From Panopea generosa (lineage: Eukaryota; Mollusca; Bivalvia; Adapedonta; Hiatellidae): DNA of 64,000 nucleotides. A model generated the notes under the pieces. It was not told where the DNA came from and did not search any database. It was given only the letters and a program-made list of their open reading frames with translations. The position numbers were made by a program, and so were the translations under genes. The stretch is taken from positions 44,221,769 through 44,285,768 of the forward strand of contig CM055903.1 in assembly GCA_029582155.1 (NCBI GenBank), read 5' to 3'. This document shows, one piece after another, positions 24,126-34,985 of the stretch (positions are counted from its first letter, which is position 1; every line of letters starts with the position of its first letter).

Positions 24126-24504
24126 GTCTTTAATAGTATATTTACATAATCAGTTTTTTCTACTTTATTAAACCATGAAATTACACAGCACGATTATATG
24201 CATATACACGCATCTCACTAGACCTGGGGAGTGTTTTACTGAGAATTTACGGGAAGAAAAGGACAGTCGTGTTTATGTATATTATATTGGTTTGTATCCA
24301 ATATCTTACACAAAGTATTCAGGAAACATCAATTTATATACATGTAATAGATTTATTTTGTTAAAACTTGATAAGTTAACTCCGCAATAATGAGCAATAA
24401 ATGTGCATATTCCATCGTGAAAATCAGATATGAACATTTAAGTGATGGAAACTCATTTCAACCATTACAATATAATTTCGCTGAAATGTACAGTGGTATG
24501 TGTC

Positions 24505-24775
24505 CTTCAGGGTCGTAGCCGGTTCTAGGTACCTGGATACCTAGTGTGCACACTGGAGTATCAAGCCGCAGACACATGGTACGATATTCCACCCAGTATA
24601 ATTACACCGGGCCGACAAGACCTAGAACTATCCTTTTTCTTAATAATGAGCGCCAAGCGAGGGAGCTTCTAGTAACATTCTTCAAGCCTTTGATATAACC
24701 CGGTCTGAGATCGAACCCACAACCATCCGCATGCGGTGCAGAAACTCTACCTAGACCACCGCTGCGTTTTTTCCC
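24505..24775 (-). mobile_element. SINE containing the satellite-homologous body, minus strand
   Basis: Read on minus, a tRNA-like head occupies about 24772-24700 (A-box region GGTCTAGGTAGAGTTTCTGC, B box GTGGGTTCGATCTCA). A linker containing CCTCGCTTGGCGCTCA follows. Then comes a body from about 24620 to 24525 that matches the 133-bp satellite unit (ACCATGTGTCTGCGGCTTGA and neighbours) with one internal deletion. It has the same arrangement as 59030-59315 on plus. Confidence 0.78.
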
Positions 24776-25027
24776 AGATATGATTTCTAGTCTAGAATAG
24801 AAGTTTTGCCACTTACCAACACACTAAAGTTAGCCCATATGATAATAATGAGAAAAAAATGTTTTGAAAAGCACAAAAACATTCGTTTTTCTAGGCCAAA
24901 ACGCGTTGGTAATCTTGTTTTGCAGCATACCACAAACCTGTCCCGATGACGGAAATGGCCGAGTTTGTACGATTGTGGTGGGATACACTTAGTACTAGTT
25001 CTGCGATTCTATTAAACAGAACCAAGC

Positions 25028-25185
25028 GCGTGGTCCAGTGCTAGAGCAACGAACCGATGATCGGAGGGTCGTATGTTCGCTCCTCCACCGCGGGTATGTG
25101 TGGTGTCCTTGATTAAGACACTTTTTCCGCTAATGATTCTGTACTTGTTCTACCCAGGAAGACTTAATAAAACTACTTTCATATA
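25028..25185 (+). mobile_element. tRNA-derived SINE, plus strand
   Basis: The head at 25030-25095 (GTGGTCCAGTGCTAGAGCAA, then GGGTCGTATGTTCGCTCC) is followed by GTGGTGTCCTTGATTAAGAC and TACCCAGGAAGACTT. This is the reverse complement of the order seen at 18665-18890 and 52797-52985. Confidence 0.75.
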
Positions 25186-25384
25186 TAACCTTTGCCATCA
25201 AAATAACTTAATTACAATCAAATATATTAAAATTATGGATTCAACTGTGAGTAGAAAAGCGTCAAACGTAACAGGTAGACGCGTCTGGTTTATTTATGAT
25301 AAGATGCTTAGAAAATGCACTAGCCTGTTCGTGGTGTCTAACCATATATAGCGCAACAGCTGCGCACATTATTCGCTTTTTTCT

Positions 25385-25512
25385 ACGCTGCAGGAATATA
25401 ACATAAACAGGTTAGCATTTATTTGTATTTTTATAGTTTACGCTGCAGGAATGTAACATGTATCAATAGGTTAGCATTTATTTGTATTTTAATAGTTTAC
25501 TCTGCTGGAATA
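25385..25512. repeat. Short tandem repeat, ~62 bp x2
   Basis: GGTTAGCATTTATTTGTATT followed by TTATAGTTTACGCTGCAGGA appears at about 25410 and again at about 25470 with small changes. Non-coding. Confidence 0.7.
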
Positions 25513-26114
25513 AGATGGATATGCTAGCATCGTTGTCACAATACATGTGCACATTGCTTTATAGTCTACATGTATGTTACACTGCCTTCCTGCATACGTC
25601 CAACTAGTCAATATTCTGAGTAGATGCAAATTATGTACACGTCGGCACTTTTCTCTGGCGTACGTACGGCTTTTAGGTTTTACAAATGTTCTTAACATGC
25701 ATGCATTTTGTATAAATACCCGGTCCTTCCGTAGAATCTTGCAGCTAGTTTTATTGTGTATCAGACATGTTGCAAATTTGTAGGCCCACATAGGCGGACA
25801 TAGTATTTTCAGCCGACAGAAAGGGGCGGAGAAGTTTTATGTATTTCACCATTTTTCACTGAAATAATAGTTTTTTTTGAGTATTTAGGAAATCGATCTT
25901 GGGCTGGCTGACCCCTAGTTCATCCCTTTAGGTCCACCAGTGTACCATACAGCTGAAACTGTATATTTACATTATTCAACAACCAACGTTTACATTACAC
26001 GTACAAAAACTATGCGGTAGTCTGGTTCCCTGTCCTAACAATAAATAATAGATTTATCGGTAGAAGTCGGGCAACCAGACTAAATCGGCGACAACGTTGA
26101 TTGCCTTTAAAGGC

Positions 26115-26240
26115 ATAGTACTACCATTAGAAACGGGAAATACTTCCGTAGTGCACTTTCTTTATTTCAATGCTCATTTTTTTTTATTTGAATGTCAGTA
26201 TTGATGTATTTTGTACAAATACTTATATGGAAAGACAGGA
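26115..26240 (+). repeat. Dispersed repeat matching 13390-13560 inverted
   Basis: The AATGCTCATTTTTTT, TTTGAATGTCAGTATTGATG and TTTTGTAC blocks are the reverse complement of 13400-13470. Confidence 0.5.
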
Positions 26241-26931
26241 AACTTGCATTTCTCTACTAAATGTTTACAAAATAGTATGCCGATAATTATTTATTTGGCA
26301 AATTTATCATTCAATTTTCACAGGTAACTGATTTCTTTTACATAACATGTATGGTGTATGTAACCTTAGAATTGTTTACTTTTTTAAGCACGCAAAATGA
26401 ACTTGAATTTAAAATATTGCAATTTGAAGTACTTTCCTTGATTTGTAGTTGCAGTATATAGCTTTTGTTATCACAAGTAGGCCTACTTTAACAGTCAAAG
26501 TTTAATTTGATGGGAATGGTCTCGTTTTTAGAGAATTACATTGTGCAAAGAAAGAGTTTAAGTTGTATTTCTGAGATTAATGGAAGTTAAGATATTTGAA
26601 AACGAGATTTTGCGTGAATACTTGAGCGTTCATAATATCTGAATCAGTTATCTTTCCTTCTCTATATAAGTCCTTGGTTTTAATTATGAATTTAGAAAAA
26701 AAAAATGATGCTTGGAAATTGGAGTACGAAAACATGATTTCGAAAGTCTACTTTCAATTTGTCAATCATGTTTACACCGAACAAAAATCAAATTTGTCCA
26801 AGAATATAACCATTTCTGATGGTCATGACTGTCGTGCGCTAACCGGACTGGTTCTACACTGGATGTGATAGGAGAGGACCAGCCAACACAATTGACGCTA
26901 CCTGTTATAAACCTGTTACAAACTTGTATTT

Positions 26932-27467
26932 TTATGCCTCCCAAACATTTTTTGGGGTAGCATATAGTAATCGCAGCGTCCGTCCGTCCGTCCTTCCGTC
27001 TGTCCATCCTTCCGTCCGGTATTTCGTTTCGTTTCATCTGTATAGGTGGATTTTGTTGATACTTGCTACAAATGATCAACATAACATGACGACGTGTCGC
27101 GAGTAAGACCCACACCCGTACCTCAAAGGTCAAGGTCATAATTTGAGTTTGTTTGACAACACTTTGAGTTTGTGTGAGATTTTGTGTCATTCATTGATCT
27201 GTAACTTACATTTAGGGGTTTTAAAATAGCTTGACACAAGTGATCAGCATGTCATGATAATGTTTCATCTCCATTTAACTGTTGAAATACACATACCATT
27301 ACATCAGATGTCAAGCCCAAGGTTACACAAAGGTCAAGGTCATGCTTTAATGTAAAAAAAATTGCATTTCTAGTCTGAAACATTAGTCCATTACTCTTGA
27401 TATTCATGGATACATCGCTACCTATTATATCATATATTGTTATTTTTCACAGACCATTTGGGGGCAT
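26932..27467. mobile_element. Mollusc-type MITE with GGGGGCAT-like ends and GTCC repeats
   Basis: It starts ATGCCTCCCAAACATTTTTT and ends in TTTGGGGGCAT, a short imperfect inverted terminus. Inside lie a CCGTCCGTCCGTCC tract and two AAGGTCAAGGTCAT motifs. This combination is characteristic of a dispersed repeat familiar from mollusc genomes. Open frames through it (26762-27190 minus, 26924-27106 plus) are artefacts. Confidence 0.65.
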
Positions 27468-28059
27468 GTGACACTTAACAGTGACATTTCGTGTTTTCTC
27501 ATGTTGTTGTTGCTGCTGAGAAAAGTGAAGGGTTGTGTTGTATATAATTAAATGCACTCTGCATGGTAACATGATACACACTATCTTGCATGTATCCGGA
27601 GTATATAAACCTATGCCACTCTGGTCGCTGTTGTAGTCTCAAATAAACATACACATTTTTTACACATATTTACAGCAACTGACTTGTGATTTATTCAGAA
27701 CAATACATATTACAACAGGTTGCACTGCTCTTATGTAAGCTAGATAATTGTGCTGTGAGGATTAATGTATTTGTTCTAACGAATTTCTGTTGCCATGTTA
27801 GGTAGGTGTTTTTGTATTTGTATTACGTACACCAATTAAAATACACTGATAAATTAGATTTTTCTTTCTATCGTCGATTAATTGATCGTAATTTGGTGCA
27901 TGTTGATCTTTAGTCGTGCATATTTGGCCAATTCTGTCCTAGTCCGGGTTATAATCTGTGGAGGTAACCAAATTTCCCTATCAATAAATGAGCGAGTTAA
28001 AGGAGATATATCAAGAATTTTATTTTTTTTAAAAAATGGCACATTTTTTTTATAATATA

Positions 28060-28445
28060 TCATCATGCCTGTACAAACTCATTGACCCCATATTGCCAAA
28101 ATGATATCTATTTAAGCATGGCAAAATAATATATTGAAAAGGAATTTCCTAACTTGGACTAGGTTTGATTAAAACAGATTTCCCGCGTAAACTTGCAAAA
28201 TATTTTGTGAAGCATTATTTGACTTATGCGATTTCATTTTGATTTCAATTTGATCCGTTGAAAATGTTTCATCTTAGAAAGAGTCTAAGTGACGCTGCGA
28301 TTGTTGTCAAGCAGTATTCAATTGCTGTCTGTTTTTAGAAAGAGGATTTCGTTTCAATCTTACCACTCCAATTTAGATATAGATTTTGTCACGTTTTGGT
28401 GGAGTTTTATTTATTTGTGATTATGATATGCTTTTTATCCATTTA
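28060..28445 (+). repeat. ~390-bp direct repeat, copy upstream of TRIM-like gene
   Basis: Matches 32905-33350 in the same orientation, through blocks such as CCCCATATTGCCAAAA, GGAATTTCCTAACTTGG, TGATTTCATTTTGATTT and TTTTGTCACGTTTTGGTGGA, ending in CTTTTTATCCATT. Divergence is perhaps 20-25 percent with indels. The two copies bracket the gene at 28999-30417, about 4.85 kb apart. Confidence 0.75.
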
Positions 28446-28688
28446 ACTTTTTATAATTTTATTTTTTGAGACAAGCATAGCGTCTTCCATCTGTTGTACT
28501 CCTTTTAAGCCTAAGAACGACAAAATTACACGTACGTTTACAACAGCTTTTGTATAATGATGATAACGGTTCCGCAATATCAATACCGATACATTACATT
28601 GCACACAGTAGTTGCTACTAGGCGATATCCAAATGATCCTATATTTTATGTTTTGTTGATGAATTATAGAGGTTTCCCAGCGGATTAT

Positions 28689-28722
28689 GATAATTTCACT
28701 GTTAAAGTAGAGTGAAATTATC
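28689..28722. repeat. Perfect 12-bp stem hairpin
   Basis: GATAATTTCACT, a 10-base loop, then AGTGAAATTATC. It sits about 310 bases before the TRIM-like start codon. It is probably the relic of a small palindromic element rather than a gene control site. Confidence 0.7.
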
Positions 28723-28810
28723 AGTTGCAATTTCACTCTGGTTAAATATCACTCGTGGATACAAAATATTCTCAATGTGAACTCACACACTCAAAAAGAA
28801 GAACAACAAC

Positions 28811-28836
28811 GCACGCACGCACGCACGCACGCACGC
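28811..28836. repeat. (ACGC)n microsatellite
   Basis: GCAC tetranucleotide tract followed by A-rich AACAACA/AACAAA low-complexity sequence up to about 28930, upstream of the TRIM-like coding exon. Confidence 0.9.
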
Positions 28837-28998
28837 GTGAGCATAACAAAACAACAACAAAACAAAACAAAAAACAACAACAAAACCTACAAACTAACAC
28901 ACAAAATCAACAAAACAAAATAAACAACATTTTATTTTATATTCTACTTAGGTAAGTATTAAATATTATTTCGTTCATCTGATTTGCAGGTTTGTGAG

Positions 28999-30417
28999 AT
29001 GGACTCAGATGAAATGTTGGCGCTGTCGGATACACCCACTCAACACTGCACTCAACATAAAGGTGAACAGCTGCGATATTACTGCAAGTCCCACGATCAG
29101 CTCGGGTGCCAGCGATGCCTGACCACTGACCACATCGGCTGCCAGACGAGTAACGTCACAGACGAATGTACGGGTGTTGTAGACAGCTCCGAATATAAAC
29201 AACTTCTGAGCAAACTGAAAAGCCTGGAGTTGAAGTGTGACAGCACCATTGAGTTGTCAAGGGAAAACGCAGACCATAGTAACGAGTACCATTACCGAGC
29301 TGTAGAAGAGATGAGGAAGTTGGTCTCGCAACACAGAGATCATGACTTAAAAAGATTGGACTCAGTTTCCAACACGGCATTGATCATGAAAGAAAAAATA
29401 CGAGCAGCAAAAGCTGAACTAATAATTTTAGAAAGGAACAAACGAAACAGTGCACTGTTTGTAGCTATGAAGAAAAAATTAAGCCACATGCAACGATTTG
29501 AACAAGGTCTTTGTAAACTAGAGGCAGAGAATAACATCAGTAGATACATGCTGAAAGAGATGGACGAGCCAACGGCTCCGGGTAAACGTCTTGGGTTGCC
29601 ACTAGAAATAGCAATGCTGCCCGTACTTGCTGGATGCATTAACGTCAGGACCAGCAGCAGCGACCAGGACTGTTATCTTTCAGGATTTTGTCTGTTGCCA
29701 CAAGGAAATCAACTGGTCAGCGTTGACCATAACAACAAGAAGATCAGGCTGGTAAACCTCCAGACAAACATGGTCGGATGTGAAGTTAAGCTGTCAGATC
29801 AACCGTGGGATGTGACAAGGATAAAAGAAACTGAACTCGCCGTGACTCTGCCGTCGGCGAAGAAGATCCAGTTTCTCATTAAGGTCGCCCACACAAAGCT
29901 GGGAGAAGGGCGGAAAATAAATGTCACTGGTGCTTGCTATGGCATATTCCATAACGATGGAACGCTCGTTGTTACGTTTCTCAATCCAGGGAAAGTCCAG
30001 GTTCTTGGAATGGACGGTGCAGTGTTAAAGAACATAGAAAAAGATGCAAGAGGTGCACAACTCTTTGACAACCCACTCTATGTTGTCATTAATCCGAGCA
30101 AGACCGGAATTTACGTGTCTGATAGAAACAAGAACACAGTGACATGTGTTGCAACAGACGGTGCCGTGAGAAGCGTCTACAGTGACAATCACCTGAAGAA
30201 TGCGAGGGGCGTGACAGTAGACAGGAACGGCGTAATGTATGTTTGCGGCCAAGAGTCCAACAATATTCACCAAATCACATCTGAGTGTAGTAAGATGCAG
30301 GTACTCCTGGGTCATGACCCTGCTCCGCCATTCTCAATGGTCTACTCCGATATCGTTGAAAAATTGTACGTTGGTGTCGGGGCAAAAGGAATTGTGAATG
30401 TGTATCAGATGAAATGA
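28999..30417 (+). CDS. B-box, coiled-coil, NHL-like propeller protein (TRIM2/3/71-like, no RING)
   Basis: Uninterrupted 472-residue coding exon. I start at the ATG at 28999, because the frame's earlier start is TTG and a splice acceptor (GATTTGCAG, ending 28989) lies 10 bases upstream; a 5' UTR exon is therefore likely upstream. Residues 17-48 form a B-box zinc finger with C17, H20, C29, H32, C37, C40, H45 and C48. Residues ~65-185 are charged and helical, fitting a coiled coil. Residues ~200-472 contain beta-propeller-like repeats, the clearest being YVVINPSKTGIYVSDRNK and GVTVDRNGVMYVC, which resemble NHL repeats. No RING precedes the B-box, so E3 ligase activity is not expected from this chain alone. 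Bivalves carry many such single-exon TRIM-like paralogues; roles in RNA binding or innate signalling are family-level guesses. Codon use and lack of stops argue for a live gene. Confidence 0.88.
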   Translation: MDSDEMLALSDTPTQHCTQHKGEQLRYYCKSHDQLGCQRCLTTDHIGCQTSNVTDECTGVVDSSEYKQLLSKLKSLELKCDSTIELSRENADHSNEYHYRAVEEMRKLVSQHRDHDLKRLDSVSNTALIMKEKIRAAKAELIILERNKRNSALFVAMKKKLSHMQRFEQGLCKLEAENNISRYMLKEMDEPTAPGKRLGLPLEIAMLPVLAGCINVRTSSSDQDCYLSGFCLLPQGNQLVSVDHNNKKIRLVNLQTNMVGCEVKLSDQPWDVTRIKETELAVTLPSAKKIQFLIKVAHTKLGEGRKINVTGACYGIFHNDGTLVVTFLNPGKVQVLGMDGAVLKNIEKDARGAQLFDNPLYVVINPSKTGIYVSDRNKNTVTCVATDGAVRSVYSDNHLKNARGVTVDRNGVMYVCGQESNNIHQITSECSKMQVLLGHDPAPPFSMVYSDIVEKLYVGVGAKGIVNVYQMK

Positions 30418-30760
30418 AAAGCACGCTTTCTGAAAACAATTCAGATTAAGTTGTACATGTATTTGAAAACTGTAACATATGTTTCAATATTACGTTTCGT
30501 GAATGTCATTTGTTTCTTAACGTAGTGTCCCATTGAATAAGGTGAAGGTTTGGTAGTTGGCCTCATGTTGAGAAGGTTGTGGGTTTGAGCACCAACCATT
30601 TTATACCTAATACGTGCAGTTTTAAATGAACTTTAGTTGACTTTTCTTTGTGATGAAAACTAAGTTCGTGAGTGATCCAAATCTGAATAATAAAACATAA
30701 TGTCAGTAATTTTACAAAATATACTTTCTGTTTTCATTTATTGTTATCTTCATGAAGACA
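30418..30760 (+). other. 3' UTR region of TRIM-like gene with candidate poly(A) signal
   Basis: AATAAA lies at 30689-30694, about 270 bases after the stop codon. A degenerate tRNA-like stretch (GGTTGTGGGTTTGAGCACC near 30578) lies between, possibly an old SINE head. Confidence 0.5.
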
Positions 30761-30769
30761 TACCCTTTC

Positions 30770-31010
30770 AGTATAGATGCCCTCCCAGCGGTGTCCCTGT
30801 TCCCTGGATCTCTTTAAAGTAATAACCACTGTTCCCCAGATCCCCAAAAGTATTTGCCAAAGTTCCCCAAAAGTATTTCCCCAAAATTTCCAAAATTAGG
30901 TCTGTGATCCCATCCCTGGATCTCTGAAAGTAACAGCTAATGTTCTCCAGATCCCTAAAATTAATTGGTAAAGTTCCCCAGATCTCCAACACCCCTTGGA
31001 GGGCCTCAGT
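30770..31010. repeat. Imperfect GTTCCCCAGATC repeats
   Basis: GTTCCCCAGATCCCCAAAA-type units recur at about 30831, 30862, 30940 and 30975, bordered by CCCTCCCAGCGG and CTTGGAGGGC. Low-complexity tandem element; the 74-codon minus frame is a by-product. Confidence 0.6.
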
Positions 31011-31019
31011 ATAACAAAA

Positions 31020-32900
31020 TGTATAGGGGTTGTAACATCGTCTCGAAAAATCGGTCGCTAGACCTAATTATCGATTAATGTGGAAATTGAAATACAATTT
31101 AACATTGCAAATGAGTGACCGGAAGTGAACGGAACTGAACGGAACTGAAAAACAAGATGTGTGATTAATTATAAAATTATCAAGGTGTAGTAGATTGTAA
31201 AACTTTATTATATTGTAAAAACTTCATTTTCAAGGTGTAGTAGATTGGCAAAATTAAGACGATTTTACAATACCAGTATTGCGTCTGGCAAATCGTTACA
31301 ATGGTGTTTCGTTCAGCAGCTTTGCAGTATTGACTCTCCACACAACATTATCATCTTGAATTTAATGTTGATTCTTTAAAATATGACCAGTGTTAGGTGC
31401 ATTGTAGTTACATGCCGTTGAATTGTAAATATATTTGTACATTTTGCTAATAGTGTTAGATTCTGTAAATGATATGTGTATCGTATATTACCGTAAATGA
31501 GTATTACATTTATAACATAATTGTTAATCACCACAATAACTCCGTCCGTCCGTCCGTCGTACACGTACGTCTGGTGCGGCAGTTGTGGGTTGCGTTGCCA
31601 GTACAGAATGGCATTGAGTTTTTTTTTGGTACTTGTGGGGTGCAAATGCGAAATGTGTACAGTATTGCATTGTGGGGTTAATTCCATTTTTCACATTTTT
31701 CTTTTACTTTTTTCTCACCTTTTTTTCATTCTTTTTTAGTGTCATTAGGGTTGGATCTCAAGATTTGTGACATTAGGGTTAGAAAGAAAATAGGTTTTGT
31801 TTTATGAAAAAAAAAAGATGTTTTATAACATATAAAAACCGCACCCCACAACATCACTTCCATCAGAACGTCCATCTGTCCTGTACTGTACGGATAGCTT
31901 TATCTAAAGAAATAAAGCATACATCGTTCATGGCAAATACACCTTTCAATAAAACAACTGTCATAATATAAAATTATACATTTTATTAATCTTGGTCGCA
32001 TTAATTGACACAGTTCAATGTCCATACTTGTACATAATCAATATCAAACCTAGGCCCGGGATTAAGTTTGACTCCTGAAGAGAATAACAGAAAATCGGAT
32101 GCAGGGAAAAGTGCGAACCGTTACATATATATATATATGTCTACATGAGACCGGACGTGGAGAACTAAACATCGTTCTCTGAAACAGCTTGGTCTCTTTC
32201 TAAGTCTTTCAATGCCTGGATATGTTTGGATATATTTGTGAATATTCGTACATACTTTTCGTCTTTTCATTTTGTTGCCCACTCATTCAGATGTGATAAG
32301 TTTCTTCCCTTTTCATATAATGGTTCTATAATCCTAACCAAAGAAGAGGAAAAGTGTATTGGAATAATCGTTCGGTAAACACGTGATGCAGGCGGAAATA
32401 ACCGAGCGTTGCTCGATTCTGTTTGGGTAATTAGTTGTGTTAGCATACTTAGTGCAACACGCTAGTATTGATAAAAACACTATTATTAACAATAATATTT
32501 ATACATTTAATACTATTAGTTACAATACTAATATTGTAAACAGCAATTTTATTTTCATGATGAAAGAAATGTTGACGATACAGATTGCTCGACTACTCAT
32601 AAATACTCAACAACGAAAAAAAAACAAGTAAAAAAAAGCTCCGATATATAGTATATGTATAATGTTTTGTTTCCAAGGGCCGTTATTACAGAAAAACACA
32701 TAAAAAGTTATTACTGAACCATTTATTTTCATTGAAGTGGATTGCTATTCTTTCTGATCTATTGACCCGAAACATGACTATTGATCGAAACGGTCAAATC
32801 TGAAACTATACAGAAATTTCAGAACTTTATGTACCCAACTTTAAACATTTTAAATGGAATCTACCAGAATTTTTTTCTAAAAATGCGTCCCCACCACCCA
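31020..32900. other. Intergenic AT-rich DNA
   Basis: No gene is recognised. It includes a GTCC tract at 31539-31559 and an (AT)n run near 32127-32138. No reliable exon is seen. Confidence 0.4.
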
Positions 32901-32904
32901 ATAT

Positions 32905-33350
32905 ATCATGCCTATATATATACCCATTGACCCCGTATTGCCAAAAGGATATCTATCTAAATCTAAAATTATGTATTGAAAAAGGATTTCCTAACTTGGC
33001 CTGGCTACACGTCTACGTTAGACTAAAATAGATTTTGCGCTTAAAATTGTTAGATATTTTGTGACGTATAAAATGAATCGTGTGATTTCATTTTGATTTA
33101 AATTTGATCCGTTATAAAGGTTTGCAGGTAGTAAACATTGTTCCAACTTAGAGAGAGCCCGAATGACAATGTGAAGGTCGGCAATAAGTATTTAAGTGCT
33201 GTCTAATTTTAGAATTTCGTTTCAAGTTTACTACTCCAATTTAAATATCGATTTTGTCATGTTTTGGTGGATTTGACGCTATCATTGTCATACCAATTAT
33301 TCGGATTGTATTTATTAATGATAACGAGATGCCTTTTATCCATTCTAATA
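32905..33350 (+). repeat. ~390-bp direct repeat, copy downstream of TRIM-like gene
   Basis: Second copy of the 28060-28445 block (ACCCATTGACCCCGTATTGC, GGATTTCCTAACTTGG, GATTTCATTTTGATTT, TTTTGTCATGTTTTGGTGGA). It is followed by a repeat element and the Harbinger insertion instead of a second TRIM-like exon. Confidence 0.75.
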
Positions 33351-33429
33351 ATTATTTTATTTTTTAAGATAATTATAGTAAATTTCCAGATATACTACTT
33401 TTAAGGGGCACATGGCAAATTTGATATTT

Positions 33430-34360
33430 TTCACTTAAAAACAAGAGTTGTCAGAAGACAACAAAGCTCGCCAATGGGATAAAACTCACCACCAATGCAA
33501 AGATTGAGATTGGAGGCAAACACCAAACATTAAACGCATCTAAACGCATAAGTTTAACCTGGGTGTCTACAGACGAAAAATTAAGCCTTAAAATTAATCC
33601 TAAAGGGCCATAACTTTGCCAAAATGCAATCCAGAGTTATGTTTATTGTCTCTGTGTGCTTCAATGATGATGGTTAACACACATGGGAAGTTTTATTCAT
33701 ATCCAATGAGTGGTTACATAGATATCTTTCGTGATAAAAAAACTTTAACCTGAAAATTAAGTAAAAAAGGGCCATAACTGTGCCAAAATGCAACCCAGAG
33801 TTATGGTTTTTGTCTCTGTGTGTTTCAATGATGATGGTGAACACACATGCAAAGTTTCATTCATATCCAATGAGTGGTTGCATATATATCTTACCTGATA
33901 AAAAACTTTTTAACATAAAAAATTAAGTCTAAAAAGGGCCAGAACTGTGCCAAAATGCAACCAAGAGTTATGGTTCTGGTCTGTGTGTGTTCCATTGATG
34001 ATGGTGAACATACATGTGAAGGTTCATTCACATCCAATGAGTGGTTGCATAGATATCTTAAACTTAAACGAAACTAAACTCAAAGTTTAACTTGGGTGTG
34101 TAAGTCGAAAAAGGGCCATAACTGTGCCAAAAAGCAATCCAAAGTGGTGGTTCTTGTCTCTGTGTATTCTCTTGATGATGGTAAAAACACATGGAAAGTT
34201 TCATTGACATCCAGTTCGTGGGTGCATAGATAATTGAAACTTAAACGCAAAAGTTTAACCTGGGTGTCTACAGCCGACGCCGACGACGAAGCCGGGGTCA
34301 TGACAATAGCTCTCCTTGGACTTTGTCCCAGCGAGCTCATAAAAAGTACTTAGAATACCC
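33430..34360. mobile_element. Mollusc dispersed element with internal ~170-bp repeats
   Basis: It starts ACAAGAGTTGTCAGAAGACA and ends near GACTTTGTCCCAGCGAGCTC. Inside are four imperfect copies of a GGGCCATAACTGTGCCAAAA unit (33605, 33769, 33936, 34112; spacing 164-176). Each is followed by TGTCTCTGTGTG and GATGATGGTGAACACAC blocks. The ending contains CCGACGCCGACGACG. No coding capacity; it is a non-autonomous element of a type common in bivalves. Confidence 0.7.
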
Positions 34361-34943
34361 CAACACTATGCGTACCGATTCTTAATTTAATTTCTGTTTT
34401 TGAAAACTGCATATTTCTTGAAAATTGTTGAAAGACGTTACTAAAACAGGATAACGGATTAATTTGGCTTAAAATGACAGTAATGGTCATTAAAACGTTT
34501 CAGAACTCCTCCCCCTGAACACAAAATTTGTCTTGTATCTGGCTAATTACTATAATCGCGACTGCGTTATGCTACGTTTACACTATATTCCCGGCGGCCA
34601 CGGCAGCCCCGTTTTCCCGAAACGTATTGCGCCGTGGGATTCTGGCCATTTTTGTCTCCATATCCAAGTTTGGTTAAGTTGTGCTAAGTTTCCTTACAGT
34701 TTATCGCGGTATCCGTGACGGGCCGTTGAGGCGGTGAAGCGGCTCCTCCAAGGCGCACTAAGGTTCGGGCCGCGGTCTACCAGGGATGCATGTATGTTGC
34801 TTCCCGGTCCGATGCGTTCTGATGGGATCTCTCACGTTGTTCACGTCTTCATCAATGTCTGATGCGTTTTTCACGTTCTGTCAAGGCCTCCTACGGATCA
34901 AACGTGGAAGCCGGAGAGCTTTGGAGCACGTCTGTGCCCACGG

Positions 34944-34950
34944 TATAAAG
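34944..34950 (+). promoter_or_regulatory. TATA box of Harbinger transposase
   Basis: TATAAAG lies 36 bases before the first in-frame ATG at 34986, so transcription would start just upstream of that codon with a very short leader. Inferred from sequence position only. Confidence 0.5.
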
Positions 34951-34985
34951 AAAACCCCTCAAGCAATAGCAATCATTTTATCAAG

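Noticed and set aside
26762..27190. 142-residue minus-strand ORF
   Set aside because: Runs through a MITE-like repeat with GTCC tract; the Arg/Asp-rich text is a translation of that repeat.
28984..28998. Extended N-terminus of the TRIM-like protein starting at TTG 28984
   Set aside because: The five extra codons overlap a splice acceptor (TTTGCAG ending 28989) and begin with TTG; the ATG at 28999 is the likely eukaryotic start.
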